DNA from: an uncultured Mucilaginibacter sp.
GTDB lineage: Bacteria > Bacteroidota > Bacteroidia > Sphingobacteriales > Sphingobacteriaceae
Assembly (NCBI GenBank): GCA_903885865.1
Contig: CAISKH010000627.1
Location: forward strand, 1-14,303
Direction of reading: 5' to 3'
DNA: 14,303 nucleotides
Part shown: positions 1-6,562 of the stretch, one piece after another
Numbering within the stretch: position 1 is the stretch's first letter
Layout of the letters: every line of letters starts with the position of its first letter
Program-made: the position numbers and the translations under genes
The notes under the pieces: model-generated
The model's input: only the letters and a program-made list of their open reading frames with translations
Told to the model about the DNA's origin: nothing
Database searches by the model: none

Positions 1-590
1 CGGTAAGGCAGCTCATGCGAGAAAGAGAAAATATCAACAATACCGCCTCGAATCGAAAATTGCCCCGGTTCGTACACAAAATCAACGCGGTCAATATCAT
101 ACTCCACCAAAAACTCGTTAATAAAATCAATGCTGAGCTTGTGGGTTACCGACATTTCGAGCGTATTTTTTTCAAGCGATGCCCGGTCTATCACCTTTTC
201 GGCCAATGCTTCGGGATAGGTAACTATCATTTGCCCAAATTCGGATGAGTGGTTAAGCTCATTCAATACCTCGGCACGCACCAAAACATGGCTGCTGTCG
301 GGCTGGGTAAATTCAAAAGGTTTGCGGTAGGAGGAGGGGAATAATAAAACTTCTTTGCCGGTAAGGTTCTCCAGGTCGGCCTGGAAATAGCCGGCTTCCT
401 CCCGTTCGGGCAGCACAAATACCATGTGCTTATGCTGCAAAAAATACAATGCTACCGCCATGGCCGCATCACCCGATCCGGTTAAACCACGAAGCTGTAT
501 CCTTGGGTTTTTAGCGGCATTTAAGGCCGTAGCCAACGCTTTAACCCGGTCATCAGCTTTATATCTTTCTAGTATATCACGGATGTTCAA
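1..590 (-). CDS. mfd: Transcription-repair coupling factor Mfd, N-terminal part (runs off left edge)
   Basis: Partial gene: 196 complete codons lie in the window, out of roughly 1,100 usual for the family. Mfd is a cytoplasmic ATP-dependent translocase that removes RNA polymerase stalled at DNA lesions and recruits UvrA for excision repair. The visible part is the UvrB-like N-terminal module. A degenerate P-loop region (GLTGSGDAA, residues 35-43) lacks the GKT needed to bind nucleotide, as is usual for this domain of Mfd. Residues 170-187 hold the strongly conserved block DFVYEPGQFSIRGGIVDI, which was decisive for the call. The helicase domains are outside the window. The frame is open from a TTG at 590-588 (MNIRDILERYKADD); no ATG start fits upstream or near it. 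A perfect -7 element lies only 7 nt upstream, so the mRNA may have almost no leader. The identity is secure; the exact start is inferred. Confidence 0.93.
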   Translation of the reverse strand, partial: MNIRDILERYKADDRVKALATALNAAKNPRIQLRGLTGSGDAAMAVALYFLQHKHMVFVLPEREEAGYFQADLENLTGKEVLLFPSSYRKPFEFTQPDSSHVLVRAEVLNELNHSSEFGQMIVTYPEALAEKVIDRASLEKNTLEMSVTHKLSIDFINEFLVEYDIDRVDFVYEPGQFSIRGGIVDIFSFSHELPY

Positions 591-597
591 ACTGCGG

Positions 598-605
598 CAA
601 ATATA
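598..605 (-). promoter_or_regulatory. Bacteroidota -7 element of the mfd promoter
   Basis: Read on the minus strand this is TATATTTG, a perfect match to the Bacteroidota consensus TAnnTTTG. Only 7 nt separate it from the inferred TTG start of mfd, so transcription should begin at or within a few bases of that codon. No TTTG -33 box is visible at the usual 19-21 nt spacing. Confidence 0.5.
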
Positions 606-751
606 CGGAAAATGGCGCCTTAACCGGATAAAAAATAATTATGCAAACAATACACCCCCTTAAATACTTTTTATAATAGTTTAAACAACGTATGGTATTT
701 GCCCTACGTATTAAATTACAACTCACAACAATTAACCTAACACTTAAAAAA

Positions 752-1159
752 ATGAAAAACGCATTAATATGGGGCCTCGTAATCGGCGCGCTTAGCGGAT
801 TATGGCTGTTTACCATGCACTTGATGGGCTATGACACCCTTGATGAAAACACCGCCCCTTACGAATATTTATCTGTGCTGATACCCATCGCCGGATTGTA
901 TTTCGGCATTAAAAATTATCGCGCCACCGAATGCAAGGGCAAAATGGGCTTTTTAGAAGCGTTGATGCAAAGCTTTAAAATTTTATTATTCGGCGGCATA
1001 TTAGCTGTTTTTTGGGGTATATTGTATATTAATTATATATCAGCAGGTAATAACATCAGCGCCTTTTCGGGGCGGTTATTTGCCGCCCTGCTTGTTGGAT
1101 TATTATGCGCTTTAGGCGTATCTTTGTTGCTTGCAACAAACAGGAACAAAGTTGATTAA
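752..1159 (+). CDS. DUF4199-like small membrane protein
   Basis: 135-residue integral membrane protein of unknown function. Four hydrophobic segments are visible, at about residues 4-24, 39-56, 75-96 and 108-128. The second is followed by GIKNYR and a polar stretch leading to MGFLEALMQSFK. This arrangement (membrane pair, GIKxYR, short polar loop, gene-length near 140-170) is what I recall of the DUF4199 family common in Bacteroidota, so the family call is likely but not certain. The frame is open further upstream to 692, but that would add 20 polar residues before a natural membrane-protein start. The ATG at 752 follows an A-rich stretch typical of starts in this phylum. The next gene overlaps its stop codon region by a few bases, which suggests translational coupling. 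No catalytic motif is seen. Confidence 0.72.
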   Translation: MKNALIWGLVIGALSGLWLFTMHLMGYDTLDENTAPYEYLSVLIPIAGLYFGIKNYRATECKGKMGFLEALMQSFKILLFGGILAVFWGILYINYISAGNNISAFSGRLFAALLVGLLCALGVSLLLATNRNKVD

Positions 1160-1451
1160 GTTTTTAAGAAAAAATTTCGAACTAATTTTCTGGGTGGCCG
1201 CCATTATTGCATTGGCTTTGGCCAACCCATCTCTGGAATCGCAGTACCCGTTATGCCCCTTAAAACTAATGGGTATTACCTGGTGCCCCGGCTGCGGCAT
1301 AGGGCATTCTATTTCCTGGCTCATACATGGTAATTTAACCAACTCGAGGCATGCGCACTGGCTGGGCGTACCGGCTTTGGTGCTGATTTTGTATAGGATA
1401 TATGTTTTAGCAGCCCCCTCTAAATCTCCCCCGGTAGGGGAGACTTTTTGA
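1152..1451 (+). CDS. DUF2752 family membrane protein with repeat-derived C-terminus
   Basis: About 99 residues. The DUF2752 signature is clear: CPLKLMGITWCPGCGIGHS (C35, C45, C48, H52), then an amphipathic stretch and a second membrane segment (about 73-87); the first is about 9-24. The Cys/His set suggests metal or redox chemistry, but the family has no settled function. I chose the TTG at 1152 because AGGA lies 6 nt upstream and it overlaps the preceding gene by only 8 nt. A longer reading from TTG 1131 would overlap by 29 nt. No ATG is available before the conserved core. The last 13 codons (AAPSKSPPVGETF) and the stop lie within or just past the left arm of the inverted repeat at 1411-1543. 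The native C-terminus has therefore probably been replaced by repeat sequence. A TM2-domain gene follows, a neighbour I associate with DUF2752 in this phylum. Confidence 0.8.
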   Translation: MIKFLRKNFELIFWVAAIIALALANPSLESQYPLCPLKLMGITWCPGCGIGHSISWLIHGNLTNSRHAHWLGVPALVLILYRIYVLAAPSKSPPVGETF

Positions 1452-1543
1452 TTTGTTAAAATTTAAACCATTCTCACCATTTGATAAGGTAGGCTTGCGC
1501 GCTGGGAAAGTCTCACCTACGGGGGGAGATTTAGAGGGGGCTG
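1411..1543. repeat. Large inverted repeat overlapping the end of the DUF2752 gene
   Basis: The arms 1411-1447 and 1507-1543 are reverse complements at 35 of 37 positions, separated by a 59-nt A/T-rich centre. The arms contain runs of C and G around TCTAAATC. There is no open reading frame in the centre and no transposase nearby, so this is a short non-autonomous palindromic element or REP-like repeat. The left arm is translated as the end of the upstream gene. In RNA the arms would form a long hairpin that could end or protect the transcript. The right-arm tail (GAGGGGGCTGGGGCTGAG) resembles the tail of the hairpin after nif3, suggesting related repeat families. Confidence 0.85.
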
Positions 1544-1609
1544 GGGCTGAGCTACCATTTCACCGCCAAAACCCCCACCCTTACCGATTTGTTTAAATAC
1601 TTTGCCCAT

Positions 1610-1641
1610 TTTGCATTGGCGATATTTTAATACTACCTTAG
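1610..1641 (+). promoter_or_regulatory. Promoter of the TM2-domain gene
   Basis: TTTG at 1610-1613, a 20-nt spacer, then TACCTTAG at 1634-1641 fit the Bacteroidota -33/-7 pattern with one mismatch in the -7 box. The start codon at 1685 lies about 43 nt downstream, a normal leader length. The 1544-1609 stretch before it holds nothing I recognise. Confidence 0.5.
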
Positions 1642-1684
1642 TTTTGAGGTATAAATAAAAAAACAATCACTAAAAACTATTATC

Positions 1685-2047
1685 ATGGATATGTATCAAA
1701 GTCCTTATATGGGCCTGTCAGGGATATCAAGCGAAGAACTGGCTTTTTTGCAGCAAGCTACATCAGGGCTTACTGATGACCAGAAAAAATATTTTTATAT
1801 GGCTTATACCGGTAAGCGTAAAAGTCCGCAGGATGTATTAATATTTACACTGATAGGCTTTTTTGGTGTTGCGGGCATACAACGCTTTTTGTTAGGACAA
1901 ATAGGCATGGGCCTGTTATACTTTTTCACCGGCGGGTTTTGTTTAATAGGGACCATTGTAGACCTTGTTAACCACAGAACACTGGCATTGGAGTTCAACC
2001 AGAAAATGGCTTCGAAGCTTTTAATATCGCCAAAATGGGGTAATTAA
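1685..2047 (+). CDS. TM2 domain-containing membrane protein
   Basis: 120 residues. The TM2 domain occupies about residues 48-98: two membrane helices (about 51-66 and 73-92) joined by a short turn carrying the family pattern GVAGIQRFLLGQIGMG, then GTIVDL at the end of the second helix. The first 45 residues are polar and probably cytoplasmic, with SSEELAFLQQATSGLTDDQKKYF predicted helical. TM2 proteins are widespread, but their molecular role in bacteria is not established. The ATG at 1685 is the only sensible start, preceded by an A-rich leader and a recognisable promoter. It stands as its own transcription unit after the inverted repeat that follows DUF2752. The family call is firm; the function is unknown. 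Confidence 0.88.
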   Translation: MDMYQSPYMGLSGISSEELAFLQQATSGLTDDQKKYFYMAYTGKRKSPQDVLIFTLIGFFGVAGIQRFLLGQIGMGLLYFFTGGFCLIGTIVDLVNHRTLALEFNQKMASKLLISPKWGN

Positions 2048-2216
2048 ACTCACGTAGAGACACCCTGAGGGTACCTCGATCTAATATATATTTTGGAAAA
2101 ATGTAGAGACGCAAAAAGACATTGCGTCTTTACTTGTTTGGGGATTTTTAATACATTTATAAAATCTGTGTAATCATTCCGATAACTATCAGGATCAAAA
2201 TCAGTGAAATCCAAAA
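2048..2216. other. Intergenic region with degenerate repeat debris
   Basis: 169 nt between the TM2 gene and nif3. Besides the hairpin annotated separately at 2103-2133, an 8-base GTAGAGAC occurs at 2054-2061 and again at 2103-2110. Near the right end two similar phrases (AAATCTGTGTAATCATTCC and AAATCAGTGAAATCCAAAA) form an imperfect direct repeat running to the nif3 start. No good promoter match was found, although nif3 should need one here. Confidence 0.45.
2103..2133. repeat. Short palindrome, possible terminator of the TM2 gene
   Basis: GTAGAGACGCAA (2103-2114) and TTGCGTCTTTAC (2122-2133) are complementary at 11 of 12 positions around a 7-nt loop. The hairpin lies 56 nt after the TM2 stop codon. 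A T-rich but interrupted tract follows. It looks like a small dispersed repeat; a terminator role is possible. Confidence 0.6.
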
Positions 2217-3314
2217 ATGAAACTATCCCATCTCACCGCCTATTTGGAATCGATTGCCCCGCTATCCTATCAGGAAGATTATGACAACGCCGGCCTTATT
2301 GTTGGCCATCCCGACCAGGAAATTAAGCAGGTTTTAATAGCGCTGGATTGTTTGGAGGCTGTGGTTGATGAAGCTATTGCTACCAATTGCCAGCTCATTA
2401 TTTCGCACCACCCCATTGTTTTTAAGGGATTAAAGAAATTTAACGGCAAAACTTATGTAGAGCGGGTAGTTGAAAAAGCAATTAGAAATAATATTGCCCT
2501 GTATGCCATCCATACTAATTTAGATAATGTATTAACCGGGGTTAATGCGCGCATTTGCGAAACGCTTGAACTGGATAACTGTAATATTTTAGCGCCCAAA
2601 CAGGGCCTGCTAAAAAAGCTGGTTACTTATGTGCCCGCCAGCCATGTCGACCAGGTTCGTAACGCCTTGTTCCATGCCGGGGCGGGTAATATTGGCAATT
2701 ACAGCGATTGCAGCTTTAATGCGGAAGGCACCGGAACTTTTAAAGGCAATGAAGACAGCGACCCGTATGTTGGTGAGCCGGGTGTTCGTCATACCGAAGA
2801 AGAAACACGCATAGAAACCGTTTATCCCGCCAACCTGGAAAGCAAAATATTAATGGCGCTTATACTGGCGCACCCTTACGAGGAGGTGGCTTATGATCTG
2901 TTCACCCTTACCAACCAGCACCAGCAAGTTGGCTCAGGCATGATAGGCGAACTGGAAATGGCGATGGACGAGGAAGATTTTTTATATCACCTTAAAGAAA
3001 AAATGCACACGCCTGTAATAAGGCATACCGCGTTTACCGGGAAGCAAATAAAAAAAGTGGCGCTTTGCGGCGGCGCAGGGAGCTTTTTATTGAAAAATGC
3101 CATTGCCGCCGGGGCGGATATTTTTATTACCGCCGATTATAAATACCACGAGTTTTTTGATGCCGAAGGCAAGATCATCATTGCGGATATTGGCCATTTT
3201 GAAAGCGAGCAGTTTACGCAGCAATTGCTGCTCGAAATGATACAGCAAAAATTTATTGATTTGCCTGTACGGTTAACGAGTGTTAATACCAACCCGGTGC
3301 GGTATTTTATGTGA
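2217..3314 (+). CDS. Nif3-like dinuclear metal centre protein (DUF34)
   Basis: 365 residues, the length of the long Nif3/DUF34 form carrying an inserted PII/CutA-like domain. The N-terminal half shows QEDYDNAGLIVG (19-30), the metal-binding SHHP (63-66) and H99/D103 in AIHTNLDNV. The C-terminal half ends the metal site with H327 and E331 in DIGHFESE. The central insert, about residues 130-235, contains HPYEEVAYDLF (219-229), typical of the insert domain. Family members form toroidal hexamers with two metal ions per subunit. The old label 'GTP cyclohydrolase I type 2' is weakly supported and the real substrate is unknown. The downstream zinc-ribbon gene is a recurrent neighbour in bacteria. 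The ATG at 2217 matches the usual family N-terminus (MKLSHLTAYLESIAP). A GC-rich hairpin follows the stop by about 19 nt. Confidence 0.94.
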   Translation: MKLSHLTAYLESIAPLSYQEDYDNAGLIVGHPDQEIKQVLIALDCLEAVVDEAIATNCQLIISHHPIVFKGLKKFNGKTYVERVVEKAIRNNIALYAIHTNLDNVLTGVNARICETLELDNCNILAPKQGLLKKLVTYVPASHVDQVRNALFHAGAGNIGNYSDCSFNAEGTGTFKGNEDSDPYVGEPGVRHTEEETRIETVYPANLESKILMALILAHPYEEVAYDLFTLTNQHQQVGSGMIGELEMAMDEEDFLYHLKEKMHTPVIRHTAFTGKQIKKVALCGGAGSFLLKNAIAAGADIFITADYKYHEFFDAEGKIIIADIGHFESEQFTQQLLLEMIQQKFIDLPVRLTSVNTNPVRYFM

Positions 3315-3327
3315 TTGTAAACTCATC

Positions 3328-3363
3328 TAACCCCCTCTCCTTTAGGAGAGGGCCGGGGTGAGG
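3328..3363. repeat. GC-rich hairpin repeat after nif3
   Basis: A perfect 8-bp stem (CCCTCTCC 3333-3340, GGAGAGGG 3345-3352) with a TTTA loop, followed by CCGGGGTGAGG. No T-run follows, so it is not a classic intrinsic terminator; it looks like a REP-type dispersed repeat. Its tail resembles the right end of the inverted repeat at 1411-1543. Confidence 0.65.
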
Positions 3364-3405
3364 CGCAATTTACAATTCAATTATAAAATAATTTAAAAAT
3401 AGTTG

Positions 3406-3413
3406 TATCTTTG
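3406..3413 (+). promoter_or_regulatory. -7 element before the zinc-ribbon gene
   Basis: TATCTTTG matches the Bacteroidota -7 consensus perfectly. It places the transcript start about 38 nt before the ATG at 3458, so the zinc-ribbon gene can be transcribed independently of nif3. No clear TTTG was found at the -33 spacing. Confidence 0.6.
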
Positions 3414-3457
3414 CCATCCGTTTATAAAAACAAATAAGCATAAATCCCGTCAAAATA

Positions 3458-4207
3458 ATGGAACAAACCGTAGAACAAAAACTAAAAGCGTTATACGAAT
3501 TACAAACCATCCACACAAAAATTGATAAAATTCGCCAGATAAGAGGCGAATTACCCATGGAAGTTGCCGACCTTGAAGATGATGTTGCAGGTTTGGAGAC
3601 CCGTATACAAAAAATAAAAGGCGAGCTGGATGATTTGGAGGATGAAATAGTTACCCGCAAAAATCTGATCAATGATGCCCTGGCTAACATCAAAAAATAC
3701 GAAACCCAGCTTAACGAAGTAAAAAACAACCGCGAGTATGATGCTATTTCGAAAGAGATAGAGATACAGGGGTTAGACATACAGGTGAGTGAAAAGAAGA
3801 TCCGCGAATTTGGATTTGAAATTGTTTCGAAAACACAGGTTTACGAAAAAGCCCTTGCCGACCTGGAAGCCCGTAAAAGCGACCTGGAAGCTAAAAAAGA
3901 CGAATTAGGCACTATAACCGCCGAAACTGAAAAAGAAGAAAACGAATTAACCGTGCTGGCTGATAAAGCCACCAGCGGAATTGATGAGCGTTTATTAATT
4001 GCCTACAACCGTTTGCGCCAAAATGCTAAAAACGGCCTGGCAGTGGTTACTATCCAGCGCGATTCATGCTCGGGATGCTTTAACCAGATACCGCCGCAAC
4101 GCCAAAGCGACATACGCCAGCGCAAAAAAGTTATTGTTTGCGAACATTGCGGCCGCATACTGATCGATGAGCAAATGGCCATGGAAGCAGAAGCAGAATT
4201 AGCTTAA
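3458..4207 (+). CDS. Coiled-coil protein with C-terminal C4 zinc ribbon (COG1579 / CdsZ-like)
   Basis: 249 residues. Residues about 5-170 are strongly charged heptad-like helix (LEDDVAGLETRIQKIKGEL and similar), broken by the family hallmark VKNNREYDAISKEIE (88-102). The C-terminal ribbon has two CxxC knuckles, C204/C207 (DSCSGC) and C228/C231 (CEHCGR), which should bind one Zn2+. The family includes the chlamydial regulator CdsZ and is thought to bind nucleic acid, but its role in Bacteroidota is not established. It sits 143 nt after nif3, has its own promoter, and ends in a rho-independent terminator. The pairing of Nif3 and this family is seen across distant bacteria, which suggests a shared process. 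Start ATG 3458 is clear. Confidence 0.88.
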   Translation: MEQTVEQKLKALYELQTIHTKIDKIRQIRGELPMEVADLEDDVAGLETRIQKIKGELDDLEDEIVTRKNLINDALANIKKYETQLNEVKNNREYDAISKEIEIQGLDIQVSEKKIREFGFEIVSKTQVYEKALADLEARKSDLEAKKDELGTITAETEKEENELTVLADKATSGIDERLLIAYNRLRQNAKNGLAVVTIQRDSCSGCFNQIPPQRQSDIRQRKKVIVCEHCGRILIDEQMAMEAEAELA

Positions 4208-4229
4208 ATAATAATATTTATATTTACAG

Positions 4230-4256
4230 AAAAGCGCCCGAAAAGGCGCCTTTTTT
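4230..4256 (+). terminator. Rho-independent terminator, possibly bidirectional
   Basis: GCGCC (4234-4238) pairs with GGCGC (4245-4249) and is followed by six T (4251-4256). Flanking A and T runs extend the stem past a one-base bulge. It lies 22 nt after the zinc-ribbon stop. The minus-strand radical SAM gene ends at 4286 on the other side, and the T-rich minus-strand flank is weaker, so use in both directions is plausible. Confidence 0.8.
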
Positions 4257-4285
4257 GTTTAGACAAATCCTCGAACAAACGGTTT

Positions 4286-5356
4286 CTAAAACAACGTCGT
4301 TTGCCTCCCACCCTTCGGAACAAATAGAGAATAATCAAAAGGCGGCATTTCCCTGTCGGCCAAAAAACGGTTGCAAGCCATTTTAAATAGCTGGTGGATG
4401 GATTGAGCCACCTGCCCTTCGCCGCGCATACGGCGGCCAAACTCACTGTCGTTTAAATTGCCGTCATGGCAGGCGCGTATAGCGTTCAATACCTTTTCGG
4501 CGCGGTCAGGGAATGCTTTGTGTATCCAGTCGGTAAATATTTCGGCTATGCTGCCGTTAAGGCGAACAATAGTGAAACCGGCTGATAGCGCACCCCTGTC
4601 GGCCGATGCTTTTATAATATCGGGCAGTTCATTGCTGTTTAAACCCGGTATTATAGGCGCGGCCATCACCCTAACCGGTACGCCTTTTTCTGAGAGTTTT
4701 TGAATAACCGCCAGCCTGCCATTGGCGGTAACGGTGCGTGGCTCCAGTTTTTGTCGCAGTTGTTCGTTTAAAGAGGTGATGGATACGTTAACATGAACCA
4801 GGTTCAGTTTGGCCAGTTCGGTTACAATATCCAGGTCGCGGATTATGACATTGTTTTTGGTTATAATGCTCACAGGGTTCTTGTATTGTAAAAATATCTG
4901 TAGTAATGCCCGCGTTATTTTTAAACGGCGCTCAATGGGCTGGTAGCAATCGGTATTACCTGAAAGCAGTATGCATACAGGCTGGTAGTTCTTTTTGTTA
5001 AAGTAGCTCTCCAGTAATTCGGGTGCATTACGTTTCACAATTATTTTGCGCTCAAAATCAAGCCCGGCGCTAAAGCCGTAGTATTCATGCGTGTTACGGG
5101 CATAACAGTAAATGCAGCCATGCTCGCAACCCTGGTAGGGGTTTATAGAATACATATGACTCAGGTCGGGGCTGTTTGATTCGCTTACTATTTTTTTCGG
5201 TGTTTCTTCAAAAAGCTGGGTGGCACTGTTTTCCAATAAAGGTTCGTCTAAACCCTCAACATGGTCCAACACATATTTGCGTTTTAAAAACTTATTATCG
5301 GTATTAACCTGCGCGCCGCGCCCCTTAAAAAACTCCGAATTATCCTGATGTGCCAT
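4286..5356 (-). CDS. PA0069 family radical SAM protein
   Basis: 356 residues. The radical SAM cluster motif is C77-x3-C81-x2-C84 (GCEHGCIYCYAR), which binds the [4Fe-4S] cluster that cleaves S-adenosylmethionine. It is preceded by MYSINPYQGC, the typical lead-in of the SplB-related COG1533 / PA0069 group. Later conserved segments are LLSGNTDCYQPIE, ITKN (about 166-169), HVNVSITSLN and LEPRTVTANGRLAVI; the last is common to the group. The C-terminus ends in PPFDYSLFVPKGGRQTTLF. The reaction and substrate are unknown; DNA photolesion repair like SplB is sometimes suggested but not shown. The gene is divergent from the metallophosphoesterase with 89 nt between starts and convergent with the zinc-ribbon gene. 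Start ATG 5356 is preceded by an A/T-rich leader. The family call is confident. Confidence 0.9.
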   Translation of the reverse strand: MAHQDNSEFFKGRGAQVNTDNKFLKRKYVLDHVEGLDEPLLENSATQLFEETPKKIVSESNSPDLSHMYSINPYQGCEHGCIYCYARNTHEYYGFSAGLDFERKIIVKRNAPELLESYFNKKNYQPVCILLSGNTDCYQPIERRLKITRALLQIFLQYKNPVSIITKNNVIIRDLDIVTELAKLNLVHVNVSITSLNEQLRQKLEPRTVTANGRLAVIQKLSEKGVPVRVMAAPIIPGLNSNELPDIIKASADRGALSAGFTIVRLNGSIAEIFTDWIHKAFPDRAEKVLNAIRACHDGNLNDSEFGRRMRGEGQVAQSIHQLFKMACNRFLADREMPPFDYSLFVPKGGRQTTLF

Positions 5357-5381
5357 AAAACAAAATTGCTAATATTTTTAG

Positions 5382-5389
5382 TAAATTTG
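5382..5389 (+). promoter_or_regulatory. -7 element toward the metallophosphoesterase
   Basis: TAAATTTG is a perfect TAnnTTTG match, 56 nt before the ATG at 5446. No clear -33 box. It directly abuts the minus-strand candidate at 5390-5397. Confidence 0.4.
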
Positions 5390-5397
5390 CAATAATA
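5390..5397 (-). promoter_or_regulatory. -7-like element toward the radical SAM gene
   Basis: On the minus strand this reads TATTATTG, 7 of 8 to TAnnTTTG, placed 33 nt before the ATG at 5356. It shares a boundary with the plus-strand element, so the two polymerase footprints would overlap and might exclude each other. No clear -33 box. Confidence 0.3.
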
Positions 5398-5445
5398 TTG
5401 AATTATTTTTTACGAACATAAACTGTATTTTTATGTTACTTCACC

Positions 5446-6531
5446 ATGCGCAAATTCCTGCAACGCTTATTAACCAAACCGGTAATCAACCTGGCCAACA
5501 AATGGTCGTCAAGGCCTGATAAGAAGCGGGTTGATAAAGCGTTGACCGACTTGTATCAAAGCATTACTACCGATCCCGGTAATAGTGGCCAGGTAATTCC
5601 CTTTGATGCCGAAAAGGATAAGTTTATCATTTTATCAGACCAGCATAAGGGTGCACGCGATGGTTCGGATGTATTTGCCAAAGCGGCAAAAAACTACCTG
5701 GCCGCGCTCGACTATTACGAAAGGGAAAAGTTTTTCTACATCAACCTGGGCGATAGCGAGGAGCTTTGGGAGAACCTGTTCATCACGGTTAAAAGACATA
5801 ATAAACTGACGTTTGAACGGGAGAAGAAATTTTTGGTCCGCAAGGCATTTATCAAAATATTTGGCAATCATGATCTGTATTGGGATAATGACCCGCTGGC
5901 CAAAGTAAGCCTGCTGCAAATTTACGGAGAAGCTATAAAGATAGATGAGGGCGTTATACTGCAAACAACAATTGGTAATAAAAAACTTTCCATTTTCATG
6001 ACCCACGGCCACCAGGGCGACCTGCAAAGCGACGGCAACTGGTTCAGTAAATGGTTCGTATCTGATATATGGGCGCCATTTCAATCCTATTTACGTATTA
6101 ACCCGAATACCCCTGCCAATAATGATCAGTTGAAAACCGAACATAACAAAATGATGTATGAGTGGAGCTCAAAACGAAAGGACACGGTTTTAATAACCGG
6201 GCATACGCATCAACCAGTATTCAGGTCGTTGACAGAACTGGAGATACTGTATGAGAAACAAGAGCAGGCAAAAAAAGATAATGCAAGCAAGGCAGCCAAT
6301 GAACTGCAGGCTAAAATAGATAAGCTGCATTTAAAGAGCGCAAGGCCACCTGACTTTAAAGGTGTTTTGGATACCTATTTTAACAGCGGCTGCTGCTGTT
6401 TTGATGATGGCGATATAACGGGTATTGAAATAGCAGGGAGCAGTATCCGCTTAGTAAAATGGGAATATAAAGGGAAGGAAAGTGTGCGGGTTGTTTTAGA
6501 GGAAAGCAGTTTAGGGAGTTTAAAGTTGTGA
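5446..6531 (+). CDS. Calcineurin-like metallophosphoesterase
   Basis: 361 residues. All five phosphoesterase blocks are present in order: SDQH (D65, H67), GDSEELWE (D103), GNHD (N141, H142), HGHQGD (H187-H189) and GHTH (H253, H255). These build a two-metal site for phosphate ester hydrolysis. The 'DSEELW' form in block two and the W-rich segment around 199-214 (NWFSKWFVSDIWAPFQ) resemble UDP-diacylglucosamine hydrolase-type enzymes in outline, but the protein is too long and different to call LpxH. Odd features are a charged, probably coiled insert at about 262-298 right after GHTH, and a CCC run (316-318) near the end. No signal peptide; cytoplasmic or peripheral. Substrate unknown. It is monocistronic as far as visible, divergent from the radical SAM gene, and ends 31 nt before a nested inverted repeat. 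Confidence 0.88.
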   Translation: MRKFLQRLLTKPVINLANKWSSRPDKKRVDKALTDLYQSITTDPGNSGQVIPFDAEKDKFIILSDQHKGARDGSDVFAKAAKNYLAALDYYEREKFFYINLGDSEELWENLFITVKRHNKLTFEREKKFLVRKAFIKIFGNHDLYWDNDPLAKVSLLQIYGEAIKIDEGVILQTTIGNKKLSIFMTHGHQGDLQSDGNWFSKWFVSDIWAPFQSYLRINPNTPANNDQLKTEHNKMMYEWSSKRKDTVLITGHTHQPVFRSLTELEILYEKQEQAKKDNASKAANELQAKIDKLHLKSARPPDFKGVLDTYFNSGCCCFDDGDITGIEIAGSSIRLVKWEYKGKESVRVVLEESSLGSLKL

Positions 6532-6562
6532 GTATCGGGTTTGGCGCTAAAAATAGTCACTT

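Noticed and set aside
577..816. Minus-strand open frame upstream of mfd
   Set aside because: It is in a different frame from mfd, crosses the mfd promoter and the DUF4199 start, and has no recognisable content.
1411..1543. Insertion sequence with terminal inverted repeats
   Set aside because: The centre is only 59 nt, codes for nothing, and no clear target-site duplication was seen; a short palindromic repeat fits better.
3370..3780. Minus-strand open frame opposite the zinc-ribbon gene
   Set aside because: Its composition mirrors the coiled-coil gene on the other strand (runs of Ser and Phe), with no family resemblance.
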